This document shows positions 42,591-50,700 of a stretch of DNA of 51,292 nt, one piece after another. The number at the start of each line of letters is the position of its first letter. The stretch's first letter is position 1. The notes below the pieces were generated by a model that saw only the letters and a program-made list of their open reading frames with translations, was not told the DNA's origin and made no database searches. The stretch lies in NCBI GenBank assembly GCA_944380855.1, contig CALWIW010000013.1, positions 1 to 51,292 on the forward strand. Direction: 5' to 3'. A program made the position numbers and the translations under genes. Origin of the DNA: an uncultured Clostridia bacterium. Lineage in GTDB: Bacteria; Bacillota; Clostridia; Oscillospirales; Acutalibacteraceae.

Positions 42591-42942
42591 TATCCCGGCA
42601 AAAGTCATTTTTCAAAAAACTTTTACCCCATCTTCCCTCTCAAAATGACAATAAAATAATAGTTTTATTGACACTCTAAATTAGCCGCTGTTATAACTTT
42701 TATAAAAAACAAATAGACCCTATGAATCTTCTCATAAGGTCTATTCTCTATATTTTTTGATATGTGCTGTTATTTTTCTTAATACTTAGAATTATAGCAG
42801 CACATATTTTTTTGCGTTCCAACTTTGTCTGTTCTATTTTTTATAGGGTGACAAACGACGGAATATCAATATCTTGTATAACACGCTAATTGGAATTGGG
42901 GTAAACTTTTTTTACAAAATCGGGTTACCTCTTGACATTATC
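42585..42942. repeat. Tandem noncoding repeat, unit B (352-bp period)
   Basis: This is the second copy, sharing its first ATTATC with the end of unit A and ending 10 bases before the ppdK stop codon. All structural elements of unit A are kept at the 352-base offset. Differences fall mostly in spacers and loops, for example TATTAC to TATAAC in the -10. Confidence 0.9.
42704..42813 (+). ncRNA. Predicted small RNA, copy B
   Basis: TTGACA (42668-42673) and TATAAC (42692-42697), spaced 18 bases, predict a start near 42704. Hairpin 1 (42712-42745) is identical to copy A, and hairpin 2 (42760-42807) is followed by six Ts, ending the RNA near 42813. Its -10 is closer to consensus than that of copy A. 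It points toward the 3' end of ppdK but ends about 140 bases short of it. Confidence 0.5.
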
Positions 42943-42952
42943 ATGAAATTGA

Positions 42953-45577
42953 TTACTTATTCTTGATAGCTGCCTGAGCTGCTGCAAGTCTTGCAATCGG
43001 CACACGGAATGGTGAGCAGGATACATAGTTAAGACCAACTCTGTGGCAGAACTCAATTGTTGTTGGGTCGCCGCCGTGCTCGCCGCAGATACCAAGCTTG
43101 ATGTCAGGACGTGTAGCTCTACCGAGCTCTGCTGCCATCTTAACAAGCTTGCCTACGCCAACCTGGTCGAGTCTTGCGAATGGATCATTCTCATAAATCT
43201 TGTGCTCATAGTAAGATGTGAGGAACTTACCAGCGTCATCACGGCTGAAGCCGAATGTCATCTGTGTAAGGTCATTAGTACCGAATGAGAAGAACTCTGC
43301 TTCCTTAGCAATCTCATCAGCTGTAAGAGCAGCTCTTGGGATCTCGATCATTGTACCAACCTTGTACTTGAGCTCTGCACCTGACTCAGCAATAACAGCG
43401 TCAGCAGTCTTAACAACTACGTCCTTAACGAACTTAAGCTCTTTAACTTCGCCAACGAGAGGAATCATGATCTCAGGAACGATGTTGTAACCCTTGCTTG
43501 CGTTAACAGCCAAAGCAGCCTTAATAACAGCTCTTGTCTGCATTGCAGCGATTTCTGGGTATGTTACTGCGAGACGGCAGCCACGGTGACCCATCATTGG
43601 GTTGAACTCATGGAGAGAAGCAATGATTGCCTTGATCTCTTCAACTGTCTTGCCCTGTGTATTAGCGAGGAGCTCGATGTCCTTCTCTTCTGTTGGAACG
43701 AACTCATGGAGAGGAGGATCGAGGAATCTGATTGTAACAGGATTTCCTTCAAGAGCAATGTAGAGCTGCTCGAAGTCGCCCTGCTGCATTGGCTCAAGCT
43801 TTGCAAGAGCTTTCTCTCTCTGCTCAACTGTATCGGAGCAGATCATCTCTCTGATAGCAGCAATTCTGTCTGCTTCAAAGAACATATGCTCTGTACGGCA
43901 AAGGCCAATACCCTGAGCACCAAACTTAACTGCCTGAGCAGCGTCCTTTGGTGTATCAGCATTTGTTCTAACCTGGAGAGTTCTGTATTTATCAGCAAGT
44001 TCCATAATTCTTCCGAAGTCGCCGCCGATTGAAGCAGGAACTGTTGGAATAGCCTCGCCGTAGATGTTACCTGTAGAACCGTCAAGAGAAATGTAGTCAC
44101 CCTCAACATAAGTTCTGCCGGCAAGCTCGAACTTCTTGTTCTCTTCGTCCATCTTGATTTCGCCGCAGCCGGATACGCAGCATGTACCCATACCACGAGC
44201 AACAACAGCAGCGTGAGATGTCATACCGCCTCTAACTGTGAGGATACCCTGTGCATAGTGCATACCTTCGATATCTTCAGGAGATGTCTCAAGACGTACA
44301 AGTACAACCTTCTCGCCCTTTTCGCCTTCAGCAACTGCATCTTCAGCTGTGAATACGATCTTACCGCAAGCAGCACCCGGTGAAGCAGGAAGAGCGTGAG
44401 CAACAGGCTTTGCAGCCTTAAGTGCAGCAGCGTCAAACTGTGGGTGGAGGAGAGCGTCAAGCTGCTTAGGATCGATCATGAGGAGAGCTTCTTCTTCAGA
44501 AATCATGCCCTCGTCAACGAGATCGCAAGCGATCTTAAGAGCAGCAGCAGCTGTTCTCTTACCGTTTCTTGTCTGGAGCATATAGAGTTTCTTATCCTGG
44601 ATTGTGAACTCCATATCCTGCATATCACGATAGTGATTCTCAAGGATACCGCAGATCTTTACGAACTGCTCGTAAACCTCAGGCATAACTTCCTTAAGCT
44701 GTGCGATTGGCTGTGGTGTTCTAACACCGGCAACAACGTCTTCGCCCTGTGCGTTCATAAGGAATTCGCCCATGAGTTTCTTCTCACCTGTAGCAGGGTC
44801 ACGTGTAAATGCAACACCTGTACCGGAAGTATCGCCCATGTTACCGAAAGCCATCATCTGAACGTTAACAGCTGTACCCCATGAGTATGGGATTTCGTTC
44901 TGCATTCTGTAGAAGTTTGCACGTGGGTTGTCCCATGAACGGAAAACAGCCTTAACAGCACCCATCAACTGCTCCTTAGGATCAGTTGGGAAGTCTGTGC
45001 CGATCTTCTCTTTGTACTCAGCTTTGAACTGATTTGCAAGCTCTTTAAGATCGTCAGCTGTAAGCTCAACGTCCTGAGTTACACCCTTCTTCTCTTTCAT
45101 CTCATCGATGAGTTCTTCAAAATATTTCTTGCCGACTTCCATAACAACGTCGGAATACATCTGGATAAATCTTCTGTAGCAGTCCCAAGCCCAACGAGGA
45201 TTGCCTGATTTAGCAGCGAGTACTTCTACAACTTCTTCATTAAGACCAAGGTTGAGGATTGTGTCCATCATACCGGGCATGGAAGCTCTTGCACCTGAAC
45301 GAACGGAAACGAGGAGAGGATTCTCCTTATCACCGAATTTCATACCTGTGATTTCTTCCATCTTAACGATATTCTCCATGATTTCTGCCTGGATTTCATC
45401 GTTAATCTTTCTGCCGTCCTCATAATACTGAGTACAAGCCTCTGTTGAAATAGTAAAGCCCTGTGGAACAGGAAGACCGAGTTTTGTCATCTCAGCAAGG
45501 TTAGCACCTTTACCGCCGAGAAGCTCTCTCATAGAGCCGTCGCCCTCTGAGAATAAGTAAACATACTTGTGGCCCAT
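42953..45577 (-). CDS. ppdK: Pyruvate, phosphate dikinase
   Basis: This 874-residue enzyme interconverts pyruvate, ATP and Pi with PEP, AMP and PPi. The length equals that of the Clostridium symbiosum enzyme and the phospho-carrier is His455 (GGMTSHAAVVARGMGTCCVS). The nucleotide-binding N-terminal domain (LGGKGANLAEM) and the C-terminal PEP/pyruvate TIM barrel with GICGEHGGDP are intact. The ATG at 45577 follows GGAGG; an upstream extension is unsupported. Base and codon use is more GC-rich and biased than in neighbours, typical of a highly expressed glycolytic gene. Confidence 0.97.
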   Translation of the reverse strand: MGHKYVYLFSEGDGSMRELLGGKGANLAEMTKLGLPVPQGFTISTEACTQYYEDGRKINDEIQAEIMENIVKMEEITGMKFGDKENPLLVSVRSGARASMPGMMDTILNLGLNEEVVEVLAAKSGNPRWAWDCYRRFIQMYSDVVMEVGKKYFEELIDEMKEKKGVTQDVELTADDLKELANQFKAEYKEKIGTDFPTDPKEQLMGAVKAVFRSWDNPRANFYRMQNEIPYSWGTAVNVQMMAFGNMGDTSGTGVAFTRDPATGEKKLMGEFLMNAQGEDVVAGVRTPQPIAQLKEVMPEVYEQFVKICGILENHYRDMQDMEFTIQDKKLYMLQTRNGKRTAAAALKIACDLVDEGMISEEEALLMIDPKQLDALLHPQFDAAALKAAKPVAHALPASPGAACGKIVFTAEDAVAEGEKGEKVVLVRLETSPEDIEGMHYAQGILTVRGGMTSHAAVVARGMGTCCVSGCGEIKMDEENKKFELAGRTYVEGDYISLDGSTGNIYGEAIPTVPASIGGDFGRIMELADKYRTLQVRTNADTPKDAAQAVKFGAQGIGLCRTEHMFFEADRIAAIREMICSDTVEQREKALAKLEPMQQGDFEQLYIALEGNPVTIRFLDPPLHEFVPTEEKDIELLANTQGKTVEEIKAIIASLHEFNPMMGHRGCRLAVTYPEIAAMQTRAVIKAALAVNASKGYNIVPEIMIPLVGEVKELKFVKDVVVKTADAVIAESGAELKYKVGTMIEIPRAALTADEIAKEAEFFSFGTNDLTQMTFGFSRDDAGKFLTSYYEHKIYENDPFARLDQVGVGKLVKMAAELGRATRPDIKLGICGEHGGDPTTIEFCHRVGLNYVSCSPFRVPIARLAAAQAAIKNK

Positions 45578-45655
45578 TGTAAAAACCTCCTTAATAAATT
45601 CCGCTTTTTTAATACGCACAGTTTCAAGACGCACGTATTCCTAAGCCTATACAGT

Positions 45656-45661
45656 ATTATA
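45656..45661 (-). promoter_or_regulatory. -10 element of ppdK promoter
   Basis: On the minus strand TATAAT is preceded by TG one base upstream (TGTTATAAT), an extended -10 that tolerates a weak -35. The predicted leader to ppdK is about 72 bases. Confidence 0.6.
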
Positions 45662-45799
45662 ACAAACTTTTGCAAAAATAGCTATATCTTTTTACAAATT
45701 TTTCTTAGTTTTTTTGAAAAAATCTACCCAACTTTCGACAGTTATATTGTATATTTCGATAAAAATGTAGTTTAAATCTAACAAAAATACTTTTTCCCC

Positions 45800-45827
45800 T
45801 TGAAAAAATCAAATTTTATGAGATAAT
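45800..45827 (+). promoter_or_regulatory. Candidate promoter of prs
   Basis: TTGAAA (45800-45805) and GATAAT (45822-45827) are 16 bases apart, with TG one base before the -10 (TGAGATAAT). It implies a leader of about 220 bases in front of prs. A start nearer the gene is possible but I see no better pair. Confidence 0.5.
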
Positions 45828-46055
45828 TGGGTTGTATAGTTATGTTTCAACAAAACTTTATGGTGCATACTGTCGAATGTTTTTCTTGCTTCGACGGTCT
45901 TTTGTTGTTGCTGTTTTGTCTGTACTTTATTAGACATTTACAGACCTTTGTATATACGTTTTTATTCTGTAAACTATATATATTGAGTCAGAAGACCTTT
46001 ACAGGACAAACATTGGGTATGCCGATGTTTATTACTAACTACAGGGGGATTTTAT

Positions 46056-47015
46056 ATGAATTTTCACGGCAAGGATATTAAGATCTTTTCCGGCAGTTCC
46101 AACAGAGATGTAGCTCAGGGTATCGCAGGTATACTGGGTCTTCCTTTGGGAAAAAGCGACTGCACAACTTTTAGCGACGGAGAAATTGCAGTTTCTCTTC
46201 ATGAGTCAGTCAGAGGAAGCGAGTGCTTTATTGTTCAATCTACCTGCACTCCGGTAAACGATCATCTTATGGAAATGTTAATCATGATTGACGCAATGAA
46301 GCGTGCGTCTGCCGGCCGTATCACAGCGGTTATGCCGTATTTCGGTTATGCACGTCAGGACAGAAAAGCAAAAGCAAGAGATCCGATTTCTGCAAAGCTT
46401 TGTGCTGACCTTATTACTGCAGCTGGTGCAGACAGAGTCCTTACCATGGATCTTCATGCAAACCAGATTCAGGGATTTTTTAATATTCCTGTTGACCATC
46501 TCGTGGGTGCTCCTATTCTTGCCCGTCATATGAAAGAAAAAATTGGTGCGGCAACAGATGATTATGTTGTTGTATCACCTGACTTGGGTTCTGTTACAAG
46601 AGCCAGAAACTTTGCTGCAAAAATCGGCTGTCCTTTGGCTATTGTTGATAAACGCAGACAAAAAGCAAATGTTTCCGAAGTTATGAACATAATCGGTGAA
46701 GTAAAGGGCAAGAAGGTTATTCTTGTTGACGATATGATAGATACAGCAGGTACACTTTGCAATGCCGCCGCTGCTCTTGTTGAAAAAGCAGGAGCTACAG
46801 AAGTATATGCCTGTGCAACTCATGCCGTTCTTTCAGGTCCTGCTCTTGACAGAATCAAGAACAGCGTTATTAAGGAGCTCGTTCTTCTTGATACAATTCC
46901 TTTTACAAAGGAAAGAATGCTTGATAAGTTCACTGTTCTTCCTGTTGCACCTGTTTTCGCAGAAGCAATCGAAAGAATTTATGCCGATAAGCCTGTTTCT
47001 CAGATTTTCGGTTAA
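46056..47015 (+). CDS. prs: Ribose-phosphate pyrophosphokinase
   Basis: This 319-residue PRPP synthetase transfers pyrophosphate from ATP to ribose 5-phosphate. It carries FSGSSNRDVAQGIA, the metal/ATP loop DLHANQIQGFF (132-142) and the PRPP-binding VDDMIDTAGT (224-233). RBS is CAGGGGGA. It is followed by a terminator (47051-47079) and then pth, the conserved prs-pth-mfd order without the ctc gene seen in Bacillus. Confidence 0.97.
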   Translation: MNFHGKDIKIFSGSSNRDVAQGIAGILGLPLGKSDCTTFSDGEIAVSLHESVRGSECFIVQSTCTPVNDHLMEMLIMIDAMKRASAGRITAVMPYFGYARQDRKAKARDPISAKLCADLITAAGADRVLTMDLHANQIQGFFNIPVDHLVGAPILARHMKEKIGAATDDYVVVSPDLGSVTRARNFAAKIGCPLAIVDKRRQKANVSEVMNIIGEVKGKKVILVDDMIDTAGTLCNAAAALVEKAGATEVYACATHAVLSGPALDRIKNSVIKELVLLDTIPFTKERMLDKFTVLPVAPVFAEAIERIYADKPVSQIFG

Positions 47016-47050
47016 TTTCGTCAAATAACTCAATATTTGTGGGATATAAT

Positions 47051-47079
47051 AAGGGGTGCGTAACTGCGTACCCCTTTTT
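47051..47079 (+). terminator. Intrinsic terminator of prs
   Basis: AAGGGGTGCG pairs with TGCGTACCCCTT (AGGGGT/ACCCCT core plus a few inner pairs) and is followed by TTTTT on the plus strand. Confidence 0.85.
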
Positions 47080-47142
47080 GGTGTTTTGTTTTCAAAGATA
47101 TAAATAAAACAAGTTTTCTGTCTGCCGGAAAGGAATGATTTA

Positions 47143-47739
47143 ATGTTCGGAAAAAATAAAAGTTTTGGTTCCGGGTGTGAATTTATTATAGTAGGTCTCG
47201 GAAACCCAGGAAGAGAATATGAAAATACTCGCCATAATATGGGATTTATAACTGTTGACAAGATAGCCGAGCTTTACGACTGCAAGATTAACAAGATAAA
47301 ATATAAATCACTTATCGGGAACTGCATTATCGATGGTAAAAAGGTTATGCTTATGAAACCTCAGACATATATGAACAACAGCGGACAGGCAGTTTTAGAG
47401 GCCATGCAGTTTTATAAGATTCCGCCTGAAAACGTTCTTGTAATTTTTGATGATATATCACTTGATGTAGGTAAAATGAGAATAAGAAGAAAAGGCAGCG
47501 ACGGCGGTCAAAAAGGCATGAGAAGCATTATATATTTGAGCGGTGCCGACACATTCCCCAGAATAAAAATGGGAATAGGAGCAAAACCCAATCCAAACTG
47601 GGATTTAGCCGACTGGGTGCTTTCAACCTTTTCCGCAAATGAACAAAAAATACTTGAGGAAAAAGCAAAAGACGCCGCAGAAGCCGCCAAGCTTATTATA
47701 AACGGAAAAATTGCCGAAGCAATGAACAAATACAACTGA
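47143..47739 (+). CDS. pth: Peptidyl-tRNA hydrolase
   Basis: This 198-residue enzyme releases peptides from prematurely dropped peptidyl-tRNAs. Catalytic elements are IIVGLGNPGREYENTRHNMG with His31 and Asn21, the MKPQTYMNNSG loop and the catalytic-site Asp in VIFDDISLDVG. The N-terminus is about ten residues longer than usual, but no nearer start exists and the RBS (AAAGGAATG) is good. In Bacillus this gene is spoVC. It is followed 37 bases later by mfd; fin is absent between them. Confidence 0.97.
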   Translation: MFGKNKSFGSGCEFIIVGLGNPGREYENTRHNMGFITVDKIAELYDCKINKIKYKSLIGNCIIDGKKVMLMKPQTYMNNSGQAVLEAMQFYKIPPENVLVIFDDISLDVGKMRIRRKGSDGGQKGMRSIIYLSGADTFPRIKMGIGAKPNPNWDLADWVLSTFSANEQKILEEKAKDAAEAAKLIINGKIAEAMNKYN

Positions 47740-47776
47740 TTAATATTAAGAAATTATCGCAAGGGAGATGATATAA

Positions 47777-50700
47777 ATGATGAGCTTTCTGGACAAAATT
47801 ATGGAGCAATCCGCGGAATTTAATAAAATTGAAAGCCTTTCATGCGGAAAAAACTCTCTGCTTGTAACCGGAGTAACACAGATACATAAGGCAAACATTA
47901 TCGGTACATTGTGCAGAAAAGACAGAAAAAAATGTTTTTGTATTGTCTCCAACGAAAGAGAGGGACAACAGCTTACAAACGACCTTTGTTCTATGGGAAT
48001 AAAAGCACAGTTTTACCCATACAGAGATTTTATTTTCGCAGATGTAAGCGGAAAATCAAGGGAATATGAGCATAAAAGAATCGGCATATTGATGAGTATT
48101 ATTACCTCTGAATGTGAAGCTGTTGTTGCCTGTGCAGACGCCGCCATGCAGTACACTATTCCGAAAGAAAACCTTGAGGCTGCCGTGTTAAATCTTCATC
48201 AGGGAAAAGAAATTTCTCCCGATAAATGCTGCTGTATTTTGACAACTCTCGGCTATGAAAACTGTGCTAAAGTTGAAGGGAAAGGACAGTTTTCAAAAAG
48301 AGGAGGAATACTTGACTTCTTCCCGCCCGAAAGTGAATACCCGGTCCGTGCTGAATTTTGGGGCGACGAGATAGATACCCTTAATTTCTTTGATGTAGAA
48401 ACTCAAAGACGAACAGAAAGCTGTGATAATATTCTTTTAGCACCATCTACTGAAATACTGATTTCAGATAATCCGGAGCTTGCCGAAAAAATTAGGCATA
48501 AAGCAGATTTGCTTAAAGGCAAAAACAGTGCTCTTGCCAAGGAAAGACTTTACCGTGAAGCTGATGATATTGAGAACCATATTAAAATAGGTTCAATGGA
48601 TAAATTCATAGGACTTATTTATAATAAAACGGCAACTCTTTTGGATTATGCCGACGAAAATTCAATATTTTTTGTTTCCGAACTTATAAATGTAAGAGAA
48701 AGAATTAAAGGAAGCGAGTTCAGGTTTTCAGAAGATTTGAAAGAATATTTTTCCGACGGAATACTTTGCAGAGGTTTTGAAACATACAGCATAAGTCACA
48801 GTTCTTTCGATGAGGTTTTAAAAGAAAAAACCTGTATTTATCTTGATAATTTTTCAAGAGGCGGATATGATATAAAGCTTGACGCAATAATCCCCTTTAC
48901 TGCAAAACAGCTTTCCCCTTGGAACGGTTCGGTTACCTCGTTGTGCGATGACCTTGAGGGAATAACCCTAAAAAACAAATCGGTAGTTATTCTTGCAGGA
49001 ACAGAAAAAGCGGCGACTAATGTAGCTTCTCTGCTTCGTGACAGGAATTACAACGCAGTATATTCCCAAAATCTTGAGCAAGCTGAAAAAGGAATTATCT
49101 ACGTTATCGGCGGAAGCCTTTCTTCGGGCTTTGAATATCCGAATCTTAATTTTATCCTTATCACACACAGTCTTATAACAGTTAAGCCTCAGAAGAAAAG
49201 AAAATCCATAAAAAACGGCGAGGCTATCTACAGTTTGTCAGAGTTAAACCCCGGGGACTACGTTGTTCACTCCACTCACGGTATAGGTATTTTCGGTGGA
49301 ATTCATAAAATTGAAACACAAGGAATTGTCAAGGATTATATTAAAATAAGCTATGCAAAAGGCGACGTACTTTATGTGCCTGTTACACAGCTTGACCTTG
49401 TTTCCAAATATATCGGACCGAAAGAAAATTCAGTTGTAAAAATAAACAGACTCGGGGGAAGCGACTGGCAAAAAGCAAAGACCCGTGTTAAAGCTGCTGT
49501 TAAAGATATGGCAAAAGAACTTATCGCCTTGTATTCTGCAAGAATGAATACAAAAGGTCACGCCTTTTCAGAAGATACCGAATGGCAAAAGGATTTTGAA
49601 GCCTGTTTTGAATACGAAGAAACACCGGATCAGCTTAGATGTATCGACGAAATTAAAGGCGATATGGAGAGAACCGCACCTATGGACAGACTCTTGTGCG
49701 GTGATGTAGGGTTCGGAAAAACAGAAGTTGCACTTCGTGCCGCTTTTAAATGTGTATGTGACAGCAAACAATGTGCCCTGCTCTGCCCTACCACAATATT
49801 AGCCTGGCAGCATTACCAAACCGCTCTTAAAAGATTTGACGGATACCCAATACGAATTGAACTGCTCTCCAGATTCAGAACAGGAAAACAGCAAAAAGAT
49901 ATTTTAGACAGATTGGAAAAAGGTGAAATTGATATAATAATCGGAACTCACCGTCTTGTCCAAAACGATGTTAAATTCCGTGACCCGGGACTGATTATAA
50001 TAGACGAGGAACAGCGATTCGGTGTAGCCCAAAAAGAAAAATTTAAGGAATGGTATAAAAACATCGACGTGCTTACATTGTCCGCAACTCCAATTCCGAG
50101 AACCCTTAATATGGCTATGAGCGGTATCAGGGATATGTCTGTAATAGAAGAAGCTCCCCAGGACAGACAGCCGGTTCAGACATATGTTTTAGAGCATGAT
50201 GATGCTGTTATAAATGAGGCTATAAGAAAAGAGCTTAGACGAGGAGGTCAGGTTTTCTACCTCCATAACAGGGTTGAATCTATAGACAGCATTGCGGCTT
50301 CAATTGCAAACAGAATACCTGAAGCCGTTGTAGGTGTCGGACACGGAAAAATGTCGGAGCATCAGCTTTCTAAGGTTTGGGAGGATATGCTGGAACAAAA
50401 AATAAATGTTCTTGTCTGCACCACCATAATCGAAACCGGTGTGGATCTTCCCAATGCAAACACACTGATAATAGAAAATGCCGATTGCATGGGACTTTCC
50501 CAGCTTCACCAGCTAAGAGGACGTGTGGGCCGCTCCAGCAGAAGAGCTTACGCTTACCTTACTTTTAAACGAAGCAAGGTTTTAAGCGATATTTCTCAAA
50601 AAAGGCTTAACGCAATAAGAGAGTTTACAGAGTTCGGCTCGGGCTTCAAAATTGCCATGAGAGACTTGGAACTGAGAGGTGCCGGAAATATTTTAGGAGC

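Larger units (their letters stand above)
45578..46055. other. Divergent intergenic region between ppdK and prs
   Basis: These 478 bases hold no convincing gene. They contain the ppdK promoter region (-10 at 45656-45661, minus), a plus-strand promoter (45800-45827) and a leader of about 220 bases before prs. That leader contains a GTCGAA/TTCGAC stem (45872-45895). I do not recognise a riboswitch. Confidence 0.6.

Noticed and set aside
42474-42659. A 61-codon open frame spanning the junction of the two repeat units.
   Set aside because: It has no ribosome-binding site, crosses the duplication junction and is not preserved in the second unit.
42233-42942. CRISPR array suggested by the tandem repeat.
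   Set aside because: There are only two units of 352 bases with no short repeat-spacer structure and no cas genes nearby.
42953-45577. Several long open frames on the strand opposite to, and in other frames of, ppdK (60-160 codons).
   Set aside because: They arise from the biased, GC-richer codon use of ppdK. They have no ribosome-binding sites, repeat low-complexity residues and resemble no protein family.
45834-46055. PRPP or purine riboswitch in front of prs.
   Set aside because: I see none of the conserved elements of known purine, guanidine-related or PRPP riboswitches; only a short stem is visible.
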